Positions 7,519 to 14,414 of a DNA stretch of 18,528 bases are shown here, one piece after another. Position numbers and translations under genes: made by a program. The notes below the pieces were generated by a model, which worked only from the letters and a program-made list of their open reading frames with translations, ran no database searches and was not told the origin of the DNA. Position 1 is the first letter of the stretch, and each line of letters opens with the position of its first letter. This DNA is from Acidobacteriota bacterium (GTDB lineage Bacteria > Acidobacteriota > Polarisedimenticolia > Gp22-AA2): positions 1 through 18,528 of the forward strand of contig JACQNT010000069.1 in NCBI GenBank assembly GCA_016202915.1, read 5' to 3'.

Positions 7519-7944
7519 TCATCGAGGGGACTGGCCCCCCTTTTCCAGCCGCTTGCGGATGGCGTCCAGGATGCCGTTGGTGAACTGCCAGGAGTCGTCG
7601 CCGCCGAATCTCCTGGCCACCTCGATCGCCTCGTCGATGACCACGATCGGGGGGGTCTCCGGCTCGTGGAGGAACTCGAAGACGGCCAGACGCAGGACGT
7701 TCCGGTCGACGATCGCCAGCCGCTCCAGCCGCCAGTTCTCGAGCGACTGGATCAGGAGGGCATCGATCTCCGGCAGCGCCGCGGCGGTGCCGCGCGCCAG
7801 CCTCTCGGCGAACTCGCGCACGTCACCGGGGACGTCGCGCTCGGTCCAGAACTGCGCCAGGACGTCGCCGATCGGCGCGCCGGAAGCGTCCGACTGGTAG
7901 AGCATCTGGAGGGCATACTCCCGCGCGCTGCGCCGCGATCCCAT
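7519..7944 (-). CDS. nusB: Transcription antitermination factor NusB
   Basis: A 141-residue all-helical RNA-binding protein that with NusE (S10) binds boxA and supports antitermination of rRNA operons. It starts SRRSAREYALQMLYQ, the typical NusB first helix. It ends with the conserved IVVIDEAIEVARRFGGDDS and FTNGILDAI, matching the family end, so length and frame are normal. The ATG at 7944 has GGAG 5 nt upstream and follows the ribH stop by 2 nt, the classic ribH-nusB order. The open frame continues upstream through ribH in another frame, which is a shadow. Transcription is expected from the ribH promoter. Confidence 0.96.
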   Translation of the reverse strand: MGSRRSAREYALQMLYQSDASGAPIGDVLAQFWTERDVPGDVREFAERLARGTAAALPEIDALLIQSLENWRLERLAIVDRNVLRLAVFEFLHEPETPPIVVIDEAIEVARRFGGDDSWQFTNGILDAIRKRLEKGGQSPR

Positions 7945-7946
7945 CG

Positions 7947-8417
7947 TCACTCCAGCTGCTTGAAGAGGGAGGCCATCTCGATGGCGGCGAGGGCGGCGTC
8001 CCACCCCTTGTTGGTGCCCTTGGCCCCGGCGCGCTCGATCGCCTGGTGCAGGTTCTCCGTCGTGAGCACGCCGAAGGTGACCGGCAGGCCCGTCTGGAGC
8101 GCCACGCTGGCGACGCCCCGCGCCACCTCGGCGCACACCTGCTCGTAATGCGAGGTCTCGCCGCGGATGACGCAGCCCAGGGCGATCACCGCGTCGTGGC
8201 GCCGTGACAGCGCCAGGCGCCGGGTCGCCACGGGAATCTCCAGAGCGCCGGGGACATGTGCCACCGTGATGTCCTTGCCGGCCACCCCGTGGCGCTCCAG
8301 GCAGTCGAGGGCCCCCTGCAGGAGCCTCTCCGAGATGAAATCGTTGAAGCGGCTGACGACGACGCCGACCCGCAGTCCCCTGCCGTCGAGGCCGCCGGAG
8401 ACGATTCGCGGTGTCAT
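7947..8417 (-). CDS. ribH: 6,7-dimethyl-8-ribityllumazine synthase
   Basis: Condenses 5-amino-6-ribitylamino-uracil with 3,4-dihydroxy-2-butanone 4-phosphate, the penultimate step of riboflavin synthesis, as a 60-mer or pentamer. The 156-residue length is normal. Motifs: VSRFNDFI (substrate pocket), PGALEIPVA, GCVIRGETSHYE with catalytic H90, TFGVLTTENLHQA and NKGWDAALAAIEM. The ATG at 8417 is chosen over an upstream in-frame ATG at 8477 because it has a strong GGAGGGG ribosome site 8 nt upstream, and because the upstream ATG lies before the promoter's start point. No FMN riboswitch is apparent in the short leader. Confidence 0.96.
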   Translation of the reverse strand: MTPRIVSGGLDGRGLRVGVVVSRFNDFISERLLQGALDCLERHGVAGKDITVAHVPGALEIPVATRRLALSRRHDAVIALGCVIRGETSHYEQVCAEVARGVASVALQTGLPVTFGVLTTENLHQAIERAGAKGTNKGWDAALAAIEMASLFKQLE

Positions 8418-8460
8418 GCGGCGCCCCTCCGATGCCCTGATTCTCCGGTGGTGGTGGCCC

Positions 8461-8490
8461 ATCCTAGCGGCCGGCAACGGAGACTGTCAA
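8461..8490 (-). promoter_or_regulatory. Sigma-70 type promoter of ribH-nusB
   Basis: On the minus strand, perfect TTGACA (8490-8485), 18 bp, TAGGAT (8466-8461). The predicted start is about 37 nt before the ribH ATG, leaving room for its ribosome site. Confidence 0.65.
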
Positions 8491-8702
8491 GAACCACTCA
8501 ATCTGGGACATCTCCACCTTCTGGTGGCGGCCGCTCCGCCTCGCGGGGGACGGGGTCGCCGCGCCGGGACGGGCCCAGGCTGCCCACCGGCACGGCGCCC
8601 CTCGGGTCTCCCTCGCCCGGCCGCGGCACACGGCGCGGCCACGGGCTCGGTCCGACACGCCCCCGCGCGGCGGAGGCGCTGCCCCCGGAAACAGGGCATG
8701 CC
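8491..8702. other. Intergenic stretch, no feature recognised
   Basis: Between the ribH promoter and the stop of the membrane-protein gene, 212 bp of very GC-rich sequence. The open frames crossing it are Arg/Pro/Ala-rich shadows with no start signal, and no GC hairpin followed by a T run is present on either strand. Confidence 0.5.
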
Positions 8703-9473
8703 TCAGCCGCCCAGGCAGGGGCGCAGCAGGGCGGCCCAGGCGGGCGCCAGCAGCGCCTTGAGCGCCGCGTCCAGGAGCAGCAGGCCGAGCGCCGCCAGGT
8801 ACCACGCCGGGCCGGCCGGCGGGAGCGCCGGGAGGGCCAACCCGGAGCGGCGCGCGCGCCGCCGTCGCGCAGCGGCCTCGATCCCGGGTTGCGCGACAGC
8901 GATCCCCAGGAGCACATAGCCAGCCACGCGCAGGATCGCCCAGGGCGGCCAGCCCAGGGCCAGGGCGATCCCCGGAGCCCCACCCGCCGCGGCGAGGGCC
9001 CCGACGTAGTACGACATGTATCCGACCATGACCGCTCCCAGCGCCATCCCCAGGATTCCGCCGGAGGCCGCCGCGAGAAGCGCAAAGGCGCCCAGGTGCA
9101 GGAGGTGCTGGGGCAGGAAGAGCGTCGCGTCGCTCTCTCTCCCGGCCCCGCTGCGGATGAACGCGAACATCTCGTCGCGGTAGGTCGCTCCATGGATCAC
9201 CAGGCCCTCCGTCCCGGCCGGATCACGGGCCGCCAGGAGGATCACGGACGCGGACAGGGAGGCCGCCCAGAGGAGCGTGGCTCCGGCGGCCGCCACGCGG
9301 CGGCCGCGCAGGATCAGCTGCGCCATGAACGGGTAGATGGCGGCGGTCGCCAGAACCGGCAGGAGATAGCGGCTGCGGGCCGCGGCCGCGAGCGCGACCG
9401 CCGAAGGGGCGAGGAAGGCCGGAAGGAAGACTGCGAGGCGGCCCGCGAACCTGCCGGCGGTGGTGGGGATCAC
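8703..9473 (-). CDS. Polytopic membrane protein of unknown function
   Basis: A 256-residue hydrophobic protein not assigned to a named family. About six or seven membrane segments are visible (roughly residues 12-32, 35-55, 62-82, 123-142, 144-164, 178-195, 223-250). Between the third and fourth lies a polar loop (residues 83-122: GATYRDEMFAFIRSGAGRES...FLPQH), the most conserved-looking part and a candidate functional site. An Arg-rich loop (202-209) probably faces the cytoplasm. The start is GTG at 9473, overlapping the kinase stop as GTGA with GGAAAG upstream. The frame stays open to 10622, but the upstream part is the antisense-like second frame of the kinase and mtnP genes. Its place behind mtnP and pfkB suggests a link to nucleoside or sugar metabolism or export; this is inference. 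Confidence 0.75.
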   Translation of the reverse strand: MIPTTAGRFAGRLAVFLPAFLAPSAVALAAAARSRYLLPVLATAAIYPFMAQLILRGRRVAAAGATLLWAASLSASVILLAARDPAGTEGLVIHGATYRDEMFAFIRSGAGRESDATLFLPQHLLHLGAFALLAAASGGILGMALGAVMVGYMSYYVGALAAAGGAPGIALALGWPPWAILRVAGYVLLGIAVAQPGIEAAARRRRARRSGLALPALPPAGPAWYLAALGLLLLDAALKALLAPAWAALLRPCLGG

Positions 9474-10387
9474 CGGCTTTCCGCCGGCTCGTCCACGCTC
9501 AGGAAGTCCCGGAGTTCCCGGGAGCGCCGCTCGATCGCCTCCGAGGTCAGCCCGGCGAGCCGGTCCAGGCTGAAGTCCTCGACGCAGTAAGAGGCCAGGA
9601 CGCTGCCGTAGATCATCGCCTCGCGCAGGGCCCCCCCGGAGGACTCGCCGCGGCGGGCCAGGTGCCCCATGAAGCCGCCCGCGAAGCTGTCCCCCGCTCC
9701 CGTCGGGTCGACGGGGCGCTCCACCGGGTAGGCCGGCACGGCGAAATAGTGCCCGCCCGCAAACAGCGCGGCGCCGTACTCCCCCCGCTTGATCACCACG
9801 AAGCGGGGGCCGAGGGCGAGCAGGCGGCGCGCCGCGACCACCGTGTTGATCTCGCCCGCGAGCAGGCGCGCTTCGGAGTCGTTGATCACCAGCCCGTCGA
9901 CGCGCGCGAGCAGCCGCTTGAGGCTGTCGGTCTTCCCCTCGATCCAGAAGTTCATCGTGTCGCAGGCCGCCAGGGATGGCCGCACGCGCTGCAGAACCTG
10001 GCCCTGCAGGTCGGGATCGATGTTCCCCAGGAACAGGTACGGGACGCCGACGTCCGCCTTGCGGAACCTGGGCTTGAACGACTCGAAGACGTTCAGGCTC
10101 GTGGAGAGGGTGGTGCGATCGTTGAGATCCTCGGAGTACTCGCCCGACCAGCGGAAGGTCTCTCCCCGGCACACCTCGATCCCCGAGACGTCGATCTGCC
10201 GCCCGCGCAGCAGGGCCATGGGCGCCTCCCCGAAATCCTCCCCGACCACCGCCACCATGCGGACGCGCGTGAAGTAGGAGGCGGCGACGGCGCAGTAGAC
10301 GGCGGACCCGCCGAGGACCTCGCGGGCCGACCCGTGGGGCGTCCGGACCGAATCGAACGCCACGGACCCGACCACCAGCAGGGACAT
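9470..10387 (-). CDS. PfkB-family carbohydrate/nucleoside kinase
   Basis: A 305-residue ribokinase-like kinase that moves the ATP gamma-phosphate to a sugar or nucleoside hydroxyl. Early landmarks are VVGSVAFDSV, the substrate-side LGGSAVYCA (residues 25-33) and VVGEDFG. The C-terminal signature DPTGAGDSFAGGFMG has catalytic D233 and the anion hole. Length and domain order are normal. The ATG at 10387 lies 3 nt after the mtnP stop, so the two are co-transcribed. The pairing with MTA phosphorylase suggests a substrate released by or related to purine-nucleoside salvage (adenosine, a ribose derivative or methylthioribose type), but the family is broad and specificity cannot be read from sequence. 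Confidence 0.88.
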   Translation of the reverse strand: MSLLVVGSVAFDSVRTPHGSAREVLGGSAVYCAVAASYFTRVRMVAVVGEDFGEAPMALLRGRQIDVSGIEVCRGETFRWSGEYSEDLNDRTTLSTSLNVFESFKPRFRKADVGVPYLFLGNIDPDLQGQVLQRVRPSLAACDTMNFWIEGKTDSLKRLLARVDGLVINDSEARLLAGEINTVVAARRLLALGPRFVVIKRGEYGAALFAGGHYFAVPAYPVERPVDPTGAGDSFAGGFMGHLARRGESSGGALREAMIYGSVLASYCVEDFSLDRLAGLTSEAIERRSRELRDFLSVDEPAESR

Positions 10388-10390
10388 CGA

Positions 10391-11251
10391 CTAGTCCAGG
10401 TACTTTCCGATGATGAGGCGCAGGCGGGCGCGTCCCTCGGGGGGGATGTGGGCGCGGTCGGTCAGGATGGCGCCGGCCAGGGCGCGGGAGCAGGGGCAGT
10501 CCCTCTCCTCCGGCAGCGTCTCGAGCGCCCTCTGTACGATCGCCCGGGCGGTGCGGGCGTTGTCGTTCAGCCTGGCGACGACCTCCTCGACGCTCACCGC
10601 CGCGCCGGCGTCGCGCCAGCAATCATAGTCAGTCACCAGGGCGAGCGTGGCGTAGCAGATCTCCGCCTCGCGGGCCAGCTTCACCTCCTGGACATTGGTC
10701 ATGCCGATCACGTCCGCCCGGAAGGAGCGGTACAGGCGGGACTCGGCGCGCGTGGAGAACTGCGGCCCCTCGATGCACAGGTAGGCCCCGCCCCTGTGCA
10801 GGCGCGCGCCCGTCTCCCGGGCCGCCTCGGCCAGGACCGAGATCAGGGCGGCGCACACGGGATCGGCCAGCGAGACGTGCCCCACGATCCCGCCTCCGAA
10901 AAACGTCGAGGGGCGCTGCCCCCCCGTCCAGTCGATGAACTGGTCCGGCAGCACGACGTCGAGGGGCCGCAGCTCCTCCCGCAGGCTGCCGACGGCGCTC
11001 ACCGAGACGAGGCGCTCTGCGCCGAGCGCCTTGAAGCCATAGATGTTGGCGCGGAAGTTGATCTCGGAAGGGAGCAGCCGGTGGCCGCGGCCGTGGCGCG
11101 CCAGGAAGGCCACCTCCCGGCCGCCGAGGACGCCGACCAGGTAGCGATCCGAAGGGTCGCCGAAGGGCGTCGGCACCTTCTCCTCGCGCGGGTTCCGGAG
11201 GCCGGGCATCTGGTACCATCCGCTGCCCCCGATCACCCCGAGCGCGATCAT
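10391..11251 (-). CDS. mtnP: S-methyl-5'-thioadenosine phosphorylase
   Basis: Cleaves methylthioadenosine with phosphate to adenine and 5-methylthioribose 1-phosphate, the entry to methionine salvage and the sink for MTA from polyamine synthesis. A 286-residue PNP/MTAP family-2 enzyme. The phosphate site includes GGSGWY (S10) and RHGRGHRLLPSEINFRANI (52-70). SAVGSL (85-90) and EGPQFSTRAE follow. The base site TDYDCW with D208 and D210 marks preference for adenine (6-amino) bases. In the usual GMTNMPEAKLARE segment, the sequence is GMTNVQEVKLARE, so the Pro is Gln. The ATG at 11251 has GGAG 6 nt upstream and a good promoter. No mtnA or other methionine-salvage gene follows; a PfkB kinase and a membrane protein do. 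Confidence 0.93.
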   Translation of the reverse strand: MIALGVIGGSGWYQMPGLRNPREEKVPTPFGDPSDRYLVGVLGGREVAFLARHGRGHRLLPSEINFRANIYGFKALGAERLVSVSAVGSLREELRPLDVVLPDQFIDWTGGQRPSTFFGGGIVGHVSLADPVCAALISVLAEAARETGARLHRGGAYLCIEGPQFSTRAESRLYRSFRADVIGMTNVQEVKLAREAEICYATLALVTDYDCWRDAGAAVSVEEVVARLNDNARTARAIVQRALETLPEERDCPCSRALAGAILTDRAHIPPEGRARLRLIIGKYLD

Positions 11252-11275
11252 CGCCGGCTCCGAAAAAGGGAGCGC

Positions 11276-11304
11276 ATGCTAGCACCCGTACCGGAGGGTG
11301 TCAA
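11276..11304 (-). promoter_or_regulatory. Sigma-70 type promoter of mtnP operon
   Basis: On the minus strand, TTGACA (11304-11299), 17 bp, TAGCAT (11281-11276). It overlaps the last codons of the patatin gene and predicts a start near 11269. Confidence 0.65.
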
Positions 11305-12184
11305 GGAAACCCGCCCGCCGCGCGGCCTCCCGGGGAATCCAGGAGCGGATCCGCGCCAGCGCGGCGTCCGAGACCACCGCCTCGCCCGCCGCGACCAGGC
11401 GATCGACATCCCCCGGGCGCGAGAAGATCGTGCCGCAGCCCCGCACGTCCGGCCTCAGGGTGACGAGGCGGTCGCCGCAGGCCAGCTCGAGGTGGCGCCA
11501 GTAGCCGCGCCGCGCCTGCCGCACGCAGACGCGGATCGACAGGTCGACGGCGATGACCCGCAGCGCGCCGATCGGGGTCGCAAACGCACGCTCCACCGGC
11601 ACGGCCGTGAAGAAGCCGGGGTCAGCGAGCCGCCGCCGCCTCCCGCCGATGGAGGCCCGCAGGGGCGGGAACAGCCCCGGGATGGCGGCCGAGGCCTTGA
11701 TGGCGTCGAGCGGGGTCAGGGCCGCGGGGACGCCGGAACCGCCGTGCACCAGGACCTCTTCCCGGTGCAGCAGATCGTAGGTGAGGACGCCAAGCCGCCG
11801 GACACCGTGGTGCAGCCTGTCGAAGGAGGAGCTCTCCAGGCGCTCGAGGAAGCCGGGGATGGCGCCCGACCGCCCCAGCGCCGGTTTTGACAGGACCGGC
11901 AGGCTCCAGCGCGACAGGGCGAAGTTGAACAGCGCGGCGGGGGTGAGAAGCCGCGAGGCCGCGATCATCTCCTCCGGGCTCATCCCCACGGCGGCGTGCA
12001 TGGCGCCGACGAGCGCGCCGACGCTGCAGCCGACGATCGCGTCGATCGGGATCCGCTCCGCCCGCAGCCTGCCGAGGACCGCTGCGTGGGCGACTCCGCG
12101 CGCTCCGCCCGCCCCCAGGACAAGGGCGATGCCGGGGCCCGGCGTGCCCGGGCTCAGCAGGGTCGGGGCCGCTGGAAGCGGCAC
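11279..12184 (-). CDS. Patatin-like phospholipase / esterase
   Basis: About 301 residues. Patatin-like hydrolases use a Ser-Asp dyad to cleave lipid acyl esters. The oxyanion hole is GAGGARGVAHAAVLG (26-40). The nucleophile elbow GCSVGALVG has S54, and the second-half signature KASAAIPGLFPP is present. The catalytic Asp is probably D188 in LADPGFF, where most relatives have DGG or DGA; here a Pro follows the Asp. No signal peptide or membrane segment is seen, so it is likely a cytosolic RssA/YchK-type member. The start is uncertain: GTG at 12184 is the last start codon before the conserved region but has no clear ribosome site, and it overlaps the upstream gene by 31 bp. The longer open frame to 12496 has shadow-like composition. 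Confidence 0.85.
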   Translation of the reverse strand: MPLPAAPTLLSPGTPGPGIALVLGAGGARGVAHAAVLGRLRAERIPIDAIVGCSVGALVGAMHAAVGMSPEEMIAASRLLTPAALFNFALSRWSLPVLSKPALGRSGAIPGFLERLESSSFDRLHHGVRRLGVLTYDLLHREEVLVHGGSGVPAALTPLDAIKASAAIPGLFPPLRASIGGRRRRLADPGFFTAVPVERAFATPIGALRVIAVDLSIRVCVRQARRGYWRHLELACGDRLVTLRPDVRGCGTIFSRPGDVDRLVAAGEAVVSDAALARIRSWIPREAARRAGFLDTLRYGC

Positions 12185-12483
12185 AGGCGGCGGCCGGTCC
12201 CGGAGGCCCGGCGCGGGCCCAGCACTTCGAGAAAGGGCCCCGTGGACGTCAGGACGAGGACCAGGGGGCGCCGGGAGCGGGCCGCGGCGGCGGCCGCTTC
12301 CAGGATCCTCCGGCAGCGCCTCTCCACCGCGCGCGCGCCCTTCCGCGCCGCGGCCGCTCCCAGGCCCTGCTGCCTCAGGAAGTGCTGCGCCACGCGCCGC
12401 GCCAGGCGCGCCAGCGCCGGATCGGGAGGAAGGGTGACCACGAGCCTCTCCTGGCGACGCGGCATGATCCGCACCCGCTCCAT
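12154..12483 (-). CDS. Small basic protein of unknown function
   Basis: A 109-residue Arg/Ala-rich protein: a likely strand (ERLVVTLPP), two helices (ALARLARRVAQHFLRQQGL, AARKGARAVERRC) and a hydrophobic strand (PLVLVLTSTGPFLEVLG). The layout faintly recalls the start of an anti-sigma-type ATPase fold, but no ATP-binding boxes are present and I do not assign it. It begins just after a good promoter and overlaps the patatin gene, so it is probably translated and coupled to it. The ATG at 12483 lies only about 5 nt from the predicted transcription start; an internal ATG at 12465 is an alternative. Confidence 0.55.
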   Translation of the reverse strand: MERVRIMPRRQERLVVTLPPDPALARLARRVAQHFLRQQGLGAAAARKGARAVERRCRRILEAAAAAARSRRPLVLVLTSTGPFLEVLGPRRASGTGRRLCRFQRPRPC

Positions 12484-12494
12484 GGGACCGTCTC

Positions 12495-12524
12495 ATCTTA
12501 GGGGAGACCTTTTCGGGGTGTCAA
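12495..12524 (-). promoter_or_regulatory. Promoter of the small gene/patatin pair
   Basis: On the minus strand, TTGACA (12524-12519), 18 bp, TAAGAT (12500-12495). It lies back to back with the GGDEF gene promoter in a 106-bp divergent region. Confidence 0.6.
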
Positions 12525-12532
12525 ACGCCCGC

Positions 12533-12561
12533 TTGCGTGGGGCCCGCCCGCCACCTAGATT
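12533..12561 (+). promoter_or_regulatory. Promoter of the GAF-GGDEF gene
   Basis: TTGCGT (12533-12538), 17 bp, TAGATT (12556-12561). The -10 and most of the -35 match the chemosensory operon promoter. The predicted start is about 12568, some 22 nt before the GTG at 12590. Confidence 0.5.
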
Positions 12562-12589
12562 TGCCCTCCGGAATCTCGCGGGGGTCAGT

Positions 12590-14413
12590 GTGTCGGTCGC
12601 CGGGACGCTGGAGGTCACGGACAAGCTGAGGGTCCGACGGGCCGCGCAGCGGAAGGAGCGCCGGTTCCGCCTGTACGCCTATTCCCTCGGGCTCGGGGCC
12701 GCCCTCGCCACCGCCTGGAACGTCGCCCTGGCCCAGGATCTCCTCAAGCGGGAGATCCTCCCCGTCGTCGTCTTCTCACTGTTCATCGGCTTCGCCTGGT
12801 ACTTCAGCTTCTCGATCTTCCCGCGCGCGAGCCTGTCGATCTCCCTCGACATGGCGTATCTCATGACGGCGCTCTGCGTCCTGCCCCACCCCCTGCCGAT
12901 CACCGTCGCCTGCGGCGGGGCGGTCCTCGGATGCGGGCTGAGGGCGCGCGATCCGCGCGCCCGCCAGAACCCGTTCCTGCAGGTCCTCAGCCTGAACACG
13001 GGCGGTCTGGTGATCGCGGCCGTCGTCGGCCAGTGGCTGTCCGTGGCGCTGGAGCGCTACTGGAGGTTCGACGTCCTCACCTGGGGAACGGTCCTCTGCG
13101 TGGTGGCGCTGTTCGTCGCCTACAACGTCACGAACGTCGCCATCATGGTCGTGGCGATGCTCCTGAAGGGAGAGCCGGTGATCCCGCACCTGGCCTCCTA
13201 CGTGCGCTTCCTGAGCTCCCTGGAAGTGTTCACCATGCCGCTCGGCCTGGGACTGGCGCTCCTCTATGGCGGGATCGGGCTCTGGGGCTTCCTGCCGCTC
13301 GCCGCCACCATCCTGCTCGCCAGCGGGCTGCTGAAGAAGCTGCACCGGGCGCGCACCGAGCTGACCGACACCAACGAGCAGCTCCAGGATCGCTCCCGGG
13401 AGCTCCGGATCCTGAACACGATCGGGCGGGAGATCAGCACCAGCCTGGACCCGGAGGTGGTCTTCGCCCAGGTGAGCAAGCACCTGGGGCGCATCCTCGA
13501 CGCTCCCCACCTCTTCCTGTCGCTCTACCACAAGCTCCCGCAGGAGAGCTACACCGAGTACGTGGCGCGCGACGGGGTGGTGCAGCCCCGGCCCGAGCGC
13601 TCCCTCGGCGAGGGGTTCACCAGCTGGGTCGTGGAGACGCGGCGCCCGCTCCTGGTGCAGGACATGGCGATCGACCGTGATTCCATCCAGTGCGCCCCGG
13701 TGATCCTCGACTCTTCGATCCGGTCTATCATGGCGGCTCCCCTGGTCTTCAGCGGCCAGGCGATCGGCGTCCTGTGCGTCGAGAGCCCGCGCCCCCAGGC
13801 CTACACCGTGGATCACCTCTCCGTGTTCACCATCATCGCCCAGCAGGCGGCCATCGCCCTGGAGAACGCGCGCAACTTCCAGCTGGCCACCGTCGACCAG
13901 CTGACCCGCCTCTACCTGCGCGATTTTTTCTTCCGCAAGCTGGAGGAGGAGCAGGTGCGCACGCGGCGTTACGGCAGCACCTTCACGGTCCTGATGCTCG
14001 ACCTGGACTCCTTCAAGGAGATCAACGACAGGCTCGGCCACCTGGCGGGCGATCGGTACCTGCAGCGCCTCGGCGAGGTGATCCGCGAGACGATGCGGGC
14101 CGCCGACGTCCCGTGCCGGTACGGCGGCGAGGAGTTCTGCATCCTCCTGCCGGAGACCGACCTGACCGGCGCCACGCGGATCGCCGAGAGGATCCGGAGG
14201 CGCGTCGCCAGGCTGGAGGTCCTCCTGGGGCAGGACATCATGCGCACGACGATCAGCGTGGGAATCGCCGCCTACCCTGCCGATTACCCGGGGTCGATTC
14301 CGGGCTTCCTGGAGAAGGCCGACAGGGCCCTGTACGCGGCGAAACAGGCCGGACGCGATCGGGTGGTCGCCTCCCCGCCGGCGCACCGGGACACCGCCCG
14401 CCGCAGCCGCTGA
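12590..14413 (+). CDS. Membrane-anchored GAF-GGDEF diguanylate cyclase
   Basis: A 607-residue protein predicted to make cyclic di-GMP from two GTP. Residues about 30-247 hold some six membrane segments, of a MASE-like layout that I do not assign to a named type. Residues 248-285 are a coiled-coil linker, 285-435 a GAF domain (SLGEGFTSWVVETRRPLLVQD; APLVFSGQAIGVLCVES) and about 440-595 the GGDEF domain. The active-site motif is GGEEF (512-516), compatible with cyclase activity. RAAD (503-506), exactly five residues before it, is an intact RxxD product-inhibition site. The metal site DLDSFKEINDRLGHLAGD is also normal. GTG at 12590 is chosen because it follows the promoter with GGGGG 5 nt upstream; an ATG at 12482 would lie before the promoter. 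Its stop is 1 bp from the end of the convergent CoA-transferase gene. Confidence 0.92.
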   Translation: MSVAGTLEVTDKLRVRRAAQRKERRFRLYAYSLGLGAALATAWNVALAQDLLKREILPVVVFSLFIGFAWYFSFSIFPRASLSISLDMAYLMTALCVLPHPLPITVACGGAVLGCGLRARDPRARQNPFLQVLSLNTGGLVIAAVVGQWLSVALERYWRFDVLTWGTVLCVVALFVAYNVTNVAIMVVAMLLKGEPVIPHLASYVRFLSSLEVFTMPLGLGLALLYGGIGLWGFLPLAATILLASGLLKKLHRARTELTDTNEQLQDRSRELRILNTIGREISTSLDPEVVFAQVSKHLGRILDAPHLFLSLYHKLPQESYTEYVARDGVVQPRPERSLGEGFTSWVVETRRPLLVQDMAIDRDSIQCAPVILDSSIRSIMAAPLVFSGQAIGVLCVESPRPQAYTVDHLSVFTIIAQQAAIALENARNFQLATVDQLTRLYLRDFFFRKLEEEQVRTRRYGSTFTVLMLDLDSFKEINDRLGHLAGDRYLQRLGEVIRETMRAADVPCRYGGEEFCILLPETDLTGATRIAERIRRRVARLEVLLGQDIMRTTISVGIAAYPADYPGSIPGFLEKADRALYAAKQAGRDRVVASPPAHRDTARRSR

Positions 14414-14414
14414 C

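Noticed and set aside
3936..7583. Very long plus-strand open frame opposite cheA, cheW and the zinc-ribbon gene (1215 codons)
   Set aside because: Arg/Pro/Gly/Asp-rich low-information translation with no domain; typical antisense shadow of high-GC genes whose minus-strand products are clearly conserved.
8418..8490. FMN riboswitch before ribH
   Set aside because: The predicted leader is only about 37 nt, too short for the aptamer, and no conserved riboflavin-element sequence is seen.
8464..8805. Minus-strand open frame across the ribH upstream gap
   Set aside because: Composition is shadow-like, it overlaps the membrane-protein gene end and it covers the ribH promoter; no start signal.
9662..11890. 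Long plus-strand open frame opposite pfkB, mtnP and the patatin gene
   Set aside because: Same shadow composition; the opposite strand encodes recognisable enzymes.
11996..12589. Upstream extension of the GGDEF frame
   Set aside because: Lies across the divergent promoters and antisense to the small gene and lipase; sequence is low-complexity and not GAF/GGDEF related.
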